The notes beneath the pieces are model-generated. The model was not told the origin of the DNA. It saw nothing but the letters and a program-made list of their open reading frames with translations, and made no database searches. The position numbers were made by a program, and so were the translations under genes. Of a DNA stretch of 64,000 nt, positions 18,274 through 27,621 are shown one piece after another. Numbering within the stretch: position 1 is the stretch's first letter; every line of letters begins with the position of its first letter. The DNA is from Vibrio sp. VB16 (GTDB lineage: Bacteria; Pseudomonadota; Gammaproteobacteria; Enterobacterales; Vibrionaceae): the NCBI RefSeq assembly GCF_015594925.2, contig NZ_CP087590.1, positions 2,914,001 to 2,978,000 of the forward strand, written 5' to 3'.

Positions 18274-18306
18274 AAAAAAACGGAGCCATTTGGCTCCGTT
18301 TTTTTA
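18274..18306. terminator. Bidirectional intrinsic terminator
   Basis: AAAAAAACGGAGCC and GGCTCCGTTTTTTT form a perfect stem around a 4-nt loop. It serves both the ABC importer operon (plus) and prfC (minus). Confidence 0.95.
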
Positions 18307-18327
18307 TACATTATTTAAACAATGCTA

Positions 18328-19917
18328 TTAGTGCTCGCGTGTTGCTCTGAATTGAATATCAGGGAAACGCTCTTGAGCTAGATTTAGATTTACCATAGTT
18401 GGCGCAATATAAGAGAGATTATTACCACCATCAAGCGCCAAGTTCGCTTGCCCTTTACGTCTAAACTCATCCAGTGTTTTCTCGTCATCACATTCAATCC
18501 AACGAGCCGTTGCCACATTCACACTCTCGTAAATCGCTTCTACGTTGTACTCTGATTTCAAACGTGCGACGACGACATCGAACTGAAGCACACCTACCGC
18601 ACCGACGATAAGATCGTTATTTTGTAGAGGACGGAACACCTGTACTGCACCCTCTTCAGAAAGTTGGACCAATCCTTTGAGCAGTTGCTTCTGCTTTAAC
18701 GGATCTCTTAAGCGAATACGGCGAAATAATTCTGGTGCAAAGTTAGGGATACCGGAGAACTTAAGCGCTTCTCCTTGAGTAAAGGTATCGCCAATTTGAA
18801 TGGTTCCATGATTATGTAGGCCAATAATATCACCCGCATAAGCCTGCTCTGCACGAGAACGATCACCCGCCATAAACGTAACAGCATCAGAGATATTTAT
18901 CTGTTTGCCTAGACGTACATGATTCATCTTCATACCCTGAGAGTATGTTCCGGAAACTATACGCATAAACGCAATGCGGTCTCGGTGCTTTGGATCCATA
19001 TTAGCTTGAATTTTAAATATGAACCCGGAAAACTTCTCTTCTGTTGCTTTTACTTCACGTTCATTGGCTTGGCGAGATAATGGCTGAGGAGCCCAACTGG
19101 TTAACCCTTCTAGCATATGGTCTACGCCAAAATTACCAAGAGCCGTACCAAAGAACACCGGTGTCAATTCTCCAGCAAGAAACAACTCTTGATCAAATTC
19201 ATGCGACGCACCAATAACCAATTCCAGTTCATCTCTAAGCTGTTCTGCAAGTTCATCGCCAATAGCTGCTTCAAGTTCAGGATTACCTAACCCTTTAATA
19301 ATCTTTTCTTCTTGAATAGTATGGCCTTGTCCCGTTGAATAGAGATACGTCTCGTCCCTATGGATGTGGTAAACACCTTTAAACTCTTTACCACAGCCTA
19401 TCGGCCAAGAAATTGGAGCACACGCTATCTTTAATTCGCTTTCGACTTCATCTAGAAGCTCCATAGGGTCACGAATTTCTCGGTCGAGTTTATTCATAAA
19501 GGTAACAATAGGAGTGTCACGCAAACGCGTAACTTCCATCAGCTTACGTGTGCGGGCTTCAACACCCTTTGCTGAATCTATAACCATTAAACAAGAATCG
19601 ACAGCCGTTAGCGTCCGATAAGTATCTTCAGAGAAGTCTTCGTGCCCTGGGGTATCAAGCAGGTTAACTAAGCTACCATTAAATGGAAATTGCATTACAG
19701 AAGTTGTCACTGAAATACCACGTTCTTTTTCCATCTCCATCCAGTCTGACTTAGCGTGCTGGTTTGAGCCTCGACCTTTCACAGTACCAGCAGATTGAAT
19801 AGCGCGCCCGAAAAGTAACACTTTTTCGGTGATGGTTGTTTTACCTGCATCTGGGTGAGAGATGATCGCGAAGGTTCTACGTTTAGACACTTCACCTATA
19901 AAAGGGCTATTTGACAT
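18328..19917 (-). CDS. prfC: Peptide chain release factor 3
   Basis: RF3 is the GTPase that removes RF1/RF2 from the ribosome after termination. The 529-residue product (ATG giving MSNSPFIGEV) contains G1 SHPDAGKTT, the segment GRGSNQHAKSDWMEMEKERGISV, G3 DTPGHEDFSEDT and G4 NKLDRE. A longer frame exists upstream but begins with a non-ATG codon and is not conserved. The gene follows holD-rimI on the same strand, a common order in vibrios. The 230-bp gap upstream likely holds its own promoter. Confidence 0.97.
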   Translation of the reverse strand: MSNSPFIGEVSKRRTFAIISHPDAGKTTITEKVLLFGRAIQSAGTVKGRGSNQHAKSDWMEMEKERGISVTTSVMQFPFNGSLVNLLDTPGHEDFSEDTYRTLTAVDSCLMVIDSAKGVEARTRKLMEVTRLRDTPIVTFMNKLDREIRDPMELLDEVESELKIACAPISWPIGCGKEFKGVYHIHRDETYLYSTGQGHTIQEEKIIKGLGNPELEAAIGDELAEQLRDELELVIGASHEFDQELFLAGELTPVFFGTALGNFGVDHMLEGLTSWAPQPLSRQANEREVKATEEKFSGFIFKIQANMDPKHRDRIAFMRIVSGTYSQGMKMNHVRLGKQINISDAVTFMAGDRSRAEQAYAGDIIGLHNHGTIQIGDTFTQGEALKFSGIPNFAPELFRRIRLRDPLKQKQLLKGLVQLSEEGAVQVFRPLQNNDLIVGAVGVLQFDVVVARLKSEYNVEAIYESVNVATARWIECDDEKTLDEFRRKGQANLALDGGNNLSYIAPTMVNLNLAQERFPDIQFRATREH

Positions 19918-20150
19918 GGATACGGGTCTTCTAAATTGCAATACAAAACCGCTTAAAACAAAATGTAAAAAGCTAACTTTGAGTAGTTAATCGAAATTGG
20001 CGCCTATTTTGTCCGATCTTGCCCCTTTAGACAATAAAAGTGTGCATATAGCGGACGAAATTTTGTCATATGCTAGAGGGATGGACAAAATCAATGACAT
20101 AAATTCAGGCTTACAGTGGAGGTCCGGTTGAAACCGTTAATTACTTGGCT

Positions 20151-20597
20151 TTAAAAAAACAGATAACTCATGATAACAGCATCCTCTTTCCCTTTTTTAC
20201 TAGGATAATAATTATAGCGTCTATCAACTTCATTAAACCCTAAAGCCTCATACAAAGAACGAGCCTTCTGATTACTTTCTCGAACCTCTAGCCAAACACT
20301 TTCAGCCTTTGCGTCTTCACACATCGTTAAAAAGTATTCGAGAAGCACTTTACCCAGTCCTTGCCCTTGCCTTTGCGGATCGATAGCAATATTGAGCAAT
20401 GTCACTTCGCCGACGATATTCTGGGCATAAAAGTAACCCACGACTTCCTCGTCACACAGAAGTACATGATGACAAGCCCCTCGGCTAGTCACATCGCTTA
20501 TCATAGACTGTGCCCAAGGGTGGCTATGTGCGTCTTGTTCAATCCGCCACACATCTTGCAGAAAACCTTCTGCTAAAGGCTCTAATTTATTTGTCAT
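20151..20597 (-). CDS. rimI: Ribosomal-protein-S18-alanine N-acetyltransferase
   Basis: RimI acetylates the N-terminal alanine of ribosomal protein S18. The 148-residue product (start MTNKLEPLAEG) is a GNAT enzyme. The acetyl-CoA site RQGQGLGKVLLEY and the downstream WLEVRESNQKARSLYEALGFNEV are clear. The start overlaps the 3' end of holD by 11 bp, in another frame, as in E. coli. A longer in-frame extension overlapping holD further is not supported. Confidence 0.95.
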   Translation of the reverse strand: MTNKLEPLAEGFLQDVWRIEQDAHSHPWAQSMISDVTSRGACHHVLLCDEEVVGYFYAQNIVGEVTLLNIAIDPQRQGQGLGKVLLEYFLTMCEDAKAESVWLEVRESNQKARSLYEALGFNEVDRRYNYYPSKKGKEDAVIMSYLFF

Positions 20598-20994
20598 AAG
20601 AACAGATGTTCTGCCACAAGTTTCGTCGCTCTTGATTGTTGCCATCTATCTTCGTTAACACGGGAGAGACTAGCGTATTTAAATTGGGTATCCCTGTTTT
20701 ATCACAGCCAGCAAACCAGACCCATTTTAAATGGTGGGAACCTAGATAATTAAACTGTTCAGGGAAAATGTGCATCGCTTGCGATAATTCTAATTTCATG
20801 CTTTTCAGCACCTTTTCAAGCATGACGACAATATCACCTTCCGGTTTCTCGGGTGACACCAACAATAATCGGCAAGACTCAGGTATATCAACGTTCTCAA
20901 TTGGGCAACCAGAAAGCCTTGAAGGGTGAAGTAATACCCAATTCTGAATATCCATTTCTTCAAGATATTGCATACTAGTATTGTTATTAATCAT
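20587..20994 (-). CDS. holD: DNA polymerase III psi subunit
   Basis: HolD connects the clamp loader to chi and SSB at the replication fork. The 135-residue product shows YLEEMDIQNWVLLHPSRL near its start and RRNLWQNICSYDK at its end, both like HolD. The family is poorly conserved, so its position in front of rimI is strong support. The first ATG, one base past the yhbS stop (TAATATG), is used because neither it nor the later ATG (20973) has a clear ribosome site; coupling to yhbS would explain this. Confidence 0.9.
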   Translation of the reverse strand: MINNNTSMQYLEEMDIQNWVLLHPSRLSGCPIENVDIPESCRLLLVSPEKPEGDIVVMLEKVLKSMKLELSQAMHIFPEQFNYLGSHHLKWVWFAGCDKTGIPNLNTLVSPVLTKIDGNNQERRNLWQNICSYDK

Positions 20995-20995
20995 A

Positions 20996-21499
20996 TTAGA
21001 GTAATGAGAATTCAGGACTATATTCTATCAAGCCCTGTTTACCGAAGAATTCATTCTCAGCTAACTCTTTAACACGAAATACGCCTTCAGGCACTTCCCA
21101 TGTCGAGCGCATATCAAATAGGGTCGCGTCGACAAAACCAAATCGACTATAAAATTCTGGATTCCCCAGAACGACACAACCTAAATAGCCAAATTCATAA
21201 AGAGAATCTAACCCTTCTTTAATCATGTTGCCCGCGATACCTTGATGACGAAACTCTCGTTTCACGGCTACGGGTGCTAAACCTTGCCACCCCAGTTGTT
21301 CGCCATTCAACGATACTGGAGTAAAAAGAGCATATCCAATCAATTCTCCATCATCGGTACACGCTACCAGTGAGAGCGTAAATCGGCTATTTTCTCTTAA
21401 ACTCATAACAAGTTCAGCTTCTGCGTTTGTTTCAAACGCAGATTTAAGCAAAGTGTTAATAGGTAATATGTCTGCTGGAGCTTCGGTTCTAATAAGCAT
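20996..21499 (-). CDS. yhbS: GNAT acetyltransferase YhbS-like
   Basis: The protein (167 residues from MLIRTEAPAD) has the GNAT acetyl-CoA motif VKREFRHQGIAGNMIKEGL around residues 75-95 and ends IEYSPEFSLL. YhbS of E. coli has the same position beside the SCP2-domain gene (yhbT/ubiT). The substrate is not known. Its start lies inside the end of ubiT (11-bp overlap), so the two are translated together. Two ATGs upstream in frame are less likely. Confidence 0.85.
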   Translation of the reverse strand: MLIRTEAPADILPINTLLKSAFETNAEAELVMSLRENSRFTLSLVACTDDGELIGYALFTPVSLNGEQLGWQGLAPVAVKREFRHQGIAGNMIKEGLDSLYEFGYLGCVVLGNPEFYSRFGFVDATLFDMRSTWEVPEGVFRVKELAENEFFGKQGLIEYSPEFSLL

Positions 21500-22010
21500 T
21501 GGCCATTCCATCTTGATTTTTTTCGCTGTGCAACCCTTTGTATACAAAGTCTGCTAACTCATTAATAAATATTTGAAGGGGTTTTGGCAGCGCATCAAGA
21601 TCAACGCTATCCATTAAATTCTTGACCTCTAAGCCGAGTTCTGTATCGCCTTCAATTCTTAAACGCCTTTGAAAAAACAGGGTATCAGGATCTTCTTTAC
21701 GACCAACAATTAACACCAAATCATTAAGTTGACCAGCAAAGCTCACATCTTCAGTGACCGATTCCTTTGCTATAACTAATTCATCATTTCGATAGCTAAT
21801 AAACCATTGCAGGTTCAAATCCAAAATAGTCACTTTCAACCATTTATCTTCGAGAAATTCAAAATCACCGTCTTCCAAGGCTTCATGAAAAACTTGTTTT
21901 AACCCTTCGATTAAGATTTTGTTTTGTAAATGTTTAGGGAAAACTTGGACTGGAGATCTCAAAATTTGCGCTGCGTTTTGCACTAATTGAGTTCGAAGCT
22001 TGTTTAACAC
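21489..22010 (-). CDS. ubiT: Ubiquinone biosynthesis accessory factor UbiT
   Basis: This 173-residue protein has an SCP2 sterol-carrier-like fold, seen in FLEDKWLKVTILDLNLQWFISY and the final FINELADFVYKGL. UbiT binds lipids and, with UbiU and UbiV, allows ubiquinone to be made without oxygen. In E. coli ubiT is divergent from ubiUV. Here a GGDEF-EAL gene has come between, with ubiUV further right on the plus strand. It is followed by yhbS, which it overlaps. Confidence 0.9.
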   Translation of the reverse strand: MLNKLRTQLVQNAAQILRSPVQVFPKHLQNKILIEGLKQVFHEALEDGDFEFLEDKWLKVTILDLNLQWFISYRNDELVIAKESVTEDVSFAGQLNDLVLIVGRKEDPDTLFFQRRLRIEGDTELGLEVKNLMDSVDLDALPKPLQIFINELADFVYKGLHSEKNQDGMANAY

Positions 22011-22094
22011 TACAGAATTCCGATACTTTAAATAATCATTCTTGCCATAATAGTGGATATCGAATGAGAATTCCTGTTATGTATCATAAAAATC

Positions 22095-22129
22095 ACACCT
22101 GATGTCCAGTTCCCTTTTATATCAGGTGT
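22095..22129. repeat. Perfect 9-bp inverted repeat upstream of ubiT
   Basis: ACACCTGAT (22095-22103) and ATCAGGTGT (22121-22129) enclose 17 nt. On the minus strand GATTTTTATG follows. It lies in the 200-bp gap between ubiT and the GGDEF-EAL gene, and could be an operator, or a hairpin in the ubiT leader. Confidence 0.55.
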
Positions 22130-22210
22130 TTCACGGTTATAGTAAATAATAATCTTAAACATAATGAATCATATTCATTCAATTGCTTAATATAGAGCGG
22201 TAGAAAATTA

Positions 22211-24247
22211 ATGCCAACAAAGCAGTTACAGCACTGGTTTTCAAAACTCACTGATGCCAGTCCATTTCTCTTTGCTATTTTGGATAAGGAGCATCACTAC
22301 GTTAGCGTCAATGAACGCTATTGTGAGATTGCAGGCCTATCAAAAACAGAACTTGAGGGGTTGGATGACACTAAGGTGTTAGGTGATCGATTTTACCAAA
22401 CACTTAAACCTTTTTATGACCGTGCGTTTGACGGCGAAAGCATAGAAACCGAAATTACATTAAATGACGAAGATCACGATACTAGCCTGCACTTTAGTGT
22501 TTCACCGATTGTTATCGAAGGTAACGTTGATTTTATTTCGTTCCATGCCAGTGATACCTCAGAAAAGCAAATCCTTGCACGCTCTTTAGCTGAGTCAGAG
22601 CTTAAATTCTCTACGTTATCTGACTTATTACCAGACGGCTTAATTCTGGTTGAAGGCAACACAATTATCTCGACTAACTCTATCGCCTTACGTTTGTTAG
22701 GTTTTTCGGAAGTTGATGATTTATTGGGCGAACAAATAAGCCGCTTATTCTTAGATGAAAACGCTAAGACCGTATTTAGTGATACCTTCACAACACAATT
22801 ACTTAACGAACCCATTGTGTGTTTGACTAGTGCACGATGTGGTGTGGAACGAAAAGTTCGCTTGAGTGCAGCAGAAACTACAATCTTAGGTAGTGAATCG
22901 ATAATAATTGTTGTTGAAGATGGAGAAGCTAATCATTCAGGTTCAACAGACGACCGACACGACTCTCATTATGATTCGCTGACTAAACTCTACAATCGCT
23001 ACGGCTTTACAAGACGTCTCGAACATTTTATTGATAACGATATTCCACTGGTTATGCTCTACCTTGATATCGATAATTTCAAAAACATCAATGATTCTTT
23101 GGGTCACCACATTGGTGATAAAGTTATCAAAGAGGTATCTTCGAGACTACAGAGGTTGCTCCCTTCACAAGCTATATTAGGGCATCTAGGTGGCGATGAG
23201 TTCGGCATTGTTTTACCAGAACCGGAACATAACCGAGTGACAGAGTCTCTCGCTGAAAAAATCATTTCTCTTATAAATCAACCTTTTGATCTTCACCATT
23301 TTAGTAAACGATTAGCTTGTTCGATTGGTAGCGTAATGTTCCCAGGTGATGCGAATGATGCTCGTGTATTATTGCAAAATGCAGATACCGCGATGTATGA
23401 AGCCAAGAACAGAGGCCGTAACCGTCTGGTCAAGTACCATGATCAGATGAATAAAGAAGCGCGCATGCGCTTATGGCTAGAAATTGAACTTCAGAAAGCA
23501 TTGCAACAGAATGGTTTAGAAGTCTGGTATCAACCTCAAGTTAATGCGAGAGACTTTAGCATTAACGGTGCTGAAGCACTTATTCGCTGGAAACATCCGA
23601 TTGAAGGTTATATCAGTCCCGCCGCCTTTATTCCCGTCGCTGAAAAAGCGGGATTAATTGAACATTTAGGCCGGGTTGTTATGCGTGAAGTATTTGCTAC
23701 GGTTAAACGTTGGAAAATACAAGGAATACTGCCTGGCCGTGTCGCTATAAACCTTTCTCCTGAGCAATTTGGTAACCCCAAGTTAATTGATTATATGGAA
23801 AAACAATTGCGCACAACGGAATTGGATCCAAGCTGTATCACATTTGAACTAACAGAAAGTGCAGTAATGAGCGACAGTGAGCATACACTTCAAATGCTTA
23901 AAGCCATTAAAAACTTAGGCTTTGCGCTCTCAATTGATGACTTCGGAACGGGTTATTCTTCATTATCCTATTTGGCTCGATTTCCTATTGACGAACTCAA
24001 GATAGACCGCGCGTTTATAAATGACATCGATAAGTTACCGAAACAGGTAACCGTTATTGAAAATATCATCAATTTGGGACGGTCCCTAGACCTAACTGTC
24101 GTTGCTGAAGGTGTAGAAACAAGGCAACAAGCCACACTACTTTCAAACTTGAATTGTCATACTATTCAAGGTTTCCATTTTTATAGACCACAACCAAAAC
24201 ATGATATTGAAGAACTATTAGCGCAAAACCGAAGACACAAAAACTAA
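22211..24247 (+). CDS. PAS-GGDEF-EAL c-di-GMP enzyme
   Basis: The 678-residue cytoplasmic protein has a PAS domain at about 10-120, a second PAS-like region at about 130-235, a GGDEF domain with intact GGDEF at 327-331, and an EAL domain with EAL at 455-457. The EAL domain keeps LTES, DDFGTGYSS, KIDR and AEGVET, so it should be catalytic. No RxxD inhibitory site precedes GGDEF. It may therefore make or break c-di-GMP depending on its PAS signal. It sits between ubiT and ubiUV, which raises the possibility of a redox-related input, but this is inference. Confidence 0.93.
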   Translation: MPTKQLQHWFSKLTDASPFLFAILDKEHHYVSVNERYCEIAGLSKTELEGLDDTKVLGDRFYQTLKPFYDRAFDGESIETEITLNDEDHDTSLHFSVSPIVIEGNVDFISFHASDTSEKQILARSLAESELKFSTLSDLLPDGLILVEGNTIISTNSIALRLLGFSEVDDLLGEQISRLFLDENAKTVFSDTFTTQLLNEPIVCLTSARCGVERKVRLSAAETTILGSESIIIVVEDGEANHSGSTDDRHDSHYDSLTKLYNRYGFTRRLEHFIDNDIPLVMLYLDIDNFKNINDSLGHHIGDKVIKEVSSRLQRLLPSQAILGHLGGDEFGIVLPEPEHNRVTESLAEKIISLINQPFDLHHFSKRLACSIGSVMFPGDANDARVLLQNADTAMYEAKNRGRNRLVKYHDQMNKEARMRLWLEIELQKALQQNGLEVWYQPQVNARDFSINGAEALIRWKHPIEGYISPAAFIPVAEKAGLIEHLGRVVMREVFATVKRWKIQGILPGRVAINLSPEQFGNPKLIDYMEKQLRTTELDPSCITFELTESAVMSDSEHTLQMLKAIKNLGFALSIDDFGTGYSSLSYLARFPIDELKIDRAFINDIDKLPKQVTVIENIINLGRSLDLTVVAEGVETRQQATLLSNLNCHTIQGFHFYRPQPKHDIEELLAQNRRHKN

Positions 24248-24288
24248 CAATATCAGTCCAGTTTTTATACGTTCGCGCACATTTCTAA

Positions 24289-24312
24289 AGGCAGAGTTAT
24301 ACAAACCTGCCT
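24289..24312 (+). terminator. Weak hairpin after the GGDEF-EAL gene
   Basis: AGGCAG (24289-24294) and CTGCCT (24307-24312) form a 6-bp stem with a 12-nt loop, but only a mixed TATATC follows. It may be a weak terminator between the GGDEF-EAL gene and ubiU. Confidence 0.3.
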
Positions 24313-24378
24313 TATATCAAAATTGTCTTGAGATATAGCCCATAAAATACAGCCATAAAGAACAACTGGTTGGCTCTG

Positions 24379-25392
24379 ATGGAACTACTATGCCCCGCAG
24401 GTAATTTACCTGCACTTAAAACCGCAGTCGACTGTGGTGCAGACGCTGTATATATTGGGTTTAAGGATGATACAAACGCAAGACACTTCGCTGGCCTAAA
24501 TTTTACCGGTAAAAAACTGGAAAGAGCCGTACAGTATATTCGCGACCACGAAAGAAAGCTTCATGTAGCCCTGAACACATTTGCTCACCCAGATGGATTT
24601 GAACGTTGGACTAAAGCGGTGGACAACGCAGCGGCAATGGGTGTTGATGCCCTTATCGTTGCAGACGTGGCGATTTTAGAATATGCCGCAACCACTTACC
24701 CAGAATTAGAGTTACACCTCTCTGTTCAAGCCTCTGCTACCAATGTAGCTGCCGTCAAATTTTACAAACAAAACTTCAATATTAAACGTGTTGTACTACC
24801 TCGCGTATTGTCTATCCATCAAGTAAAACAACTTTCACTCAATATCCCTCAGGGTGTAGAGCTCGAAGTTTTTGCTTTTGGTAGCCTATGTATAATGGCA
24901 GAGGGTCGTTGTTACTTATCTTCTTATATGACAGGGGAATCACCTAACACTGTTGGTGCCTGCTCTCCAGCGAAGTATGTTCGCTGGCAAGAAACAGATA
25001 ACGGCCTAGAATCTCGCCTTAATGAGATCTTGATTGATCGCTATGCCGAAGGTGAAAATGCGGGTTATCCAACGCTATGTAAAGGTCGATTTGATGTCAA
25101 CTTAAATGGAAAAGATAAGCGGTACCATGCGTTAGAAGAGCCGACCAGTTTAAACACCTTATCTCTGTTGCCTGAACTATTCGCTGCAAACGTTTCTTCG
25201 GTCAAGATAGAAGGTCGCCAACGAAGCCCCGCCTATGTCGAACAGGTCACCCGAACATGGCGAAGTGCGATCGACCGATACAAAGCAGACCCAGATTCAT
25301 ATCATGTGGAAGATACATGGAATGCTGCGCTGGACAATGTTTCTGAAGGTACTCAAACAACGCTCGGTGCTTACCACCGTAAATGGCAATAA
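24379..25392 (+). CDS. ubiU: O2-independent ubiquinone hydroxylation protein UbiU
   Basis: UbiU belongs to the peptidase U32 family and carries a 4Fe-4S cluster. With UbiV it hydroxylates the ubiquinone ring under anaerobic conditions. The 337-residue product (ATG giving MELLCPAG) has the four cluster cysteines at 171, 178, 195 and 234, in SLCIMAEGRCYLSS, VGACSPAKY and PTLCKGR. A TTG three codons upstream is not the likely start. The gene is followed by ubiV after 12 bp. Confidence 0.95.
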   Translation: MELLCPAGNLPALKTAVDCGADAVYIGFKDDTNARHFAGLNFTGKKLERAVQYIRDHERKLHVALNTFAHPDGFERWTKAVDNAAAMGVDALIVADVAILEYAATTYPELELHLSVQASATNVAAVKFYKQNFNIKRVVLPRVLSIHQVKQLSLNIPQGVELEVFAFGSLCIMAEGRCYLSSYMTGESPNTVGACSPAKYVRWQETDNGLESRLNEILIDRYAEGENAGYPTLCKGRFDVNLNGKDKRYHALEEPTSLNTLSLLPELFAANVSSVKIEGRQRSPAYVEQVTRTWRSAIDRYKADPDSYHVEDTWNAALDNVSEGTQTTLGAYHRKWQ

Positions 25393-25404
25393 CCGGAGAT
25401 AGGT

Positions 25405-26289
25405 ATGTCCAACCAATTAAAATACGCTCTTGGCCCCTTACTCTACTTCTGGCCAAAACAAGATGTCGAAAGCTTTTACGAAAAAGCGAAGAATTCTAGC
25501 GCTGATATCATCTACCTTGGTGAAGCCGTATGCTCAAAACGGCGATTAATGAAAACCAAGGATTGGTTAAGTATTGCTAAGGATCTGTCTTCCAGTGGTA
25601 AACAAGTCGTGTTATCCACGATGGCGTTGCTAGAAGCGCCTAGTGAAGTTAACGTTATGAAAAAGTATATCGATAATGGTGAGTTTGCTATTGAAGCGAA
25701 TGACGTTTCCGCTATCCAATTAGCGCACGAGCACAATGTCCCATTTATTGTTGGTCCTGCTGTAAATGCCTATAATGCACAAACGCTCAATCTTTTTCTT
25801 AAAAAAGGGATGACACGCTGGTGCATGCCGGTCGAACTGTCTAAAGAATGGTTGCAGCAAGTGCTCCTGCAATGCGAGGATCTTGGCATCAAACATCAGT
25901 TTGAGACAGAAGTTTTTAGTCATGGTTATCTGCCATTGGCTTATTCTGCTCGCTGCTTTACCGCTCGAGCTGAGAATAAACCCAAAGATGAATGCGAAAC
26001 TTGCTGTATCAAGTACCCCACAGGCTTACAAGTAAATAGCCAAGAGGGCCAATCTTTATTTAATCTTAATGGCATACAGACACAATCTGGCTACTGTTAC
26101 AACTTGATCAACGATTTAAAGGACATGAAAGGCTTAGTTGACGTTATCCGACTAAGCCCTTTGAATGTAGAGACCTTCGATAAAGTGGACCAATTTCGTC
26201 AAAATGAAGACGGCACTAACCCGGAGAAACTAGGGGATTTTCAGTGTAATGGCTACTGGCATCAATTAGCCGGTTTAGAAAAAACCTAG
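25405..26289 (+). CDS. ubiV: O2-independent ubiquinone hydroxylation protein UbiV
   Basis: The 294-residue U32-family partner of UbiU has cysteines at 43, 184, 197 and 201 (within VCSKR, ARCFTAR and ECETCC), the expected 4Fe-4S ligands with the same spacing as E. coli UbiV. GGAGATAG gives a good ribosome site. It overlaps the end of the convergent MATE gene by 4 bp, so no terminator separates them. Confidence 0.95.
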   Translation: MSNQLKYALGPLLYFWPKQDVESFYEKAKNSSADIIYLGEAVCSKRRLMKTKDWLSIAKDLSSSGKQVVLSTMALLEAPSEVNVMKKYIDNGEFAIEANDVSAIQLAHEHNVPFIVGPAVNAYNAQTLNLFLKKGMTRWCMPVELSKEWLQQVLLQCEDLGIKHQFETEVFSHGYLPLAYSARCFTARAENKPKDECETCCIKYPTGLQVNSQEGQSLFNLNGIQTQSGYCYNLINDLKDMKGLVDVIRLSPLNVETFDKVDQFRQNEDGTNPEKLGDFQCNGYWHQLAGLEKT

Positions 26290-27608
26290 TATTGAGGGGC
26301 TGTTTTTCGGCCCTTATTTTTCTTCAACATCAAAACCAATACAACACTTAAGATAATATTTGATATCGGGTAGGCCAACCATACTCCTGTGAGACCAAAC
26401 AAGGTCGGCAACACATATAAAAATGGTAATTGAACCAACATATTTCCAACCGTTGTAAACATCGCTTTCTTACTATCCCCAATCGCTTGGTAATAAGCGG
26501 CCACCACGACAATAAAACCATCTAAAAAAATAGCAAACATATGCAGCCGTATCCCCATAATGGCCTGCTTCATTAGTTCAGGGTTATCATCGTTAAATAT
26601 CCCTACAACGTGTTCAGGATAGAGGTTCATGGCAACGATAAAGCCGATACCAATCGATATTGATACCCAACAAGCGATAGAAAACAGCTTGCGTACCGCC
26701 TCTAAATTATTTGCGCCATAATTGAAACTCACTAATGGCTGCATACCATTGGCAATACCTTCAACAGTCAAATAGTACATAGTGAAAATAGAACCTAGCA
26801 CCGCGTAAGCACCAATAGTCAAAACTGATCCGTACTGGATAAACATCCAATTGTGTACGGCAACCATCACAGAACCATACATGTACATGAACATACTCGA
26901 CGCACCTATCGAGAGTATCTGAGGTATATCTCCATAGTGGATTGTGAAATTGAAGAACGATATCCTCACTTTAGCGTACCGACTAAAGAAATATCCAACA
27001 CCCAATATAGTCACCACACTTTGTGCCAACAAGGTCGCTATCGCAGCCCCTTTTAACCCCCAACCTAGTATGGCAATGAAAATATAATCAAATCCTATAT
27101 TGATTATCGCTCCTAACACCATTAAAAAAGTAGCAAAATTAGGGCTTCCATCGTTACGCAATAGAAAGGGTACCGCGATTGAACCTAACGAAAACAAGCT
27201 GCCCAATATAAGTACTTTTAAGTACTGTTGGCCTAATTCAAATACGATACCTTCAATACCTTGAGCCAATAATAAGGCATCAGAATATTGCCATAAAACC
27301 AATGCGATGAATGGGAAAACCATCAGTATCAGAGCAAGCCCTGTACTTACCGTACCCTTTGCCTTCTTGTCATTTCCCGCACCACTATTGATAGACAAGA
27401 TGGCACCTGTACCGACGCCGATCATCATACCGACACCTAGTACAGAACCGATCACAGGCCATACGACGTTGATCCCAGCAAGCCCATTCGCGCCTATATA
27501 GCGACCGATAAATATCCCATCGACGATCTGATAAAGTCCGTTGACCAACATTGCGGCAACCGTGGGTATAGTATATTTCCAAAACTGTTTGTAGATGGAT
27601 TTTTCCAT
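26286..27608 (-). CDS. MATE-family multidrug/cation exporter
   Basis: This is a 440-residue inner-membrane protein with twelve predicted helices in two repeats. It resembles the DinF/MepA branch of MATE exporters (IVDGIFIGRYIGANGLAGIN near residue 27, and MQPLVSFNYGANN about residue 290). Family members export drugs or other cations with protons or sodium. It is transcribed downstream of a MarR gene, and its start is preceded by the same palindrome that precedes marR. Confidence 0.9.
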   Translation of the reverse strand: MEKSIYKQFWKYTIPTVAAMLVNGLYQIVDGIFIGRYIGANGLAGINVVWPVIGSVLGVGMMIGVGTGAILSINSGAGNDKKAKGTVSTGLALILMVFPFIALVLWQYSDALLLAQGIEGIVFELGQQYLKVLILGSLFSLGSIAVPFLLRNDGSPNFATFLMVLGAIINIGFDYIFIAILGWGLKGAAIATLLAQSVVTILGVGYFFSRYAKVRISFFNFTIHYGDIPQILSIGASSMFMYMYGSVMVAVHNWMFIQYGSVLTIGAYAVLGSIFTMYYLTVEGIANGMQPLVSFNYGANNLEAVRKLFSIACWVSISIGIGFIVAMNLYPEHVVGIFNDDNPELMKQAIMGIRLHMFAIFLDGFIVVVAAYYQAIGDSKKAMFTTVGNMLVQLPFLYVLPTLFGLTGVWLAYPISNIILSVVLVLMLKKNKGRKTAPQY

Positions 27609-27621
27609 TTCTTGTCACTCT

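Noticed and set aside
20010..20090. TTTTGTCC / GGACAAAA and GCATAT / ATATGC pairings upstream of prfC as a small RNA
   Set aside because: The pairings are short, interrupted and lack a terminator, so there is no good case for an RNA gene.
24248..24378. FNR box before ubiU
   Set aside because: Only an ATCAA half site (TTATATCAA) is present; the other half does not match TTGAT.
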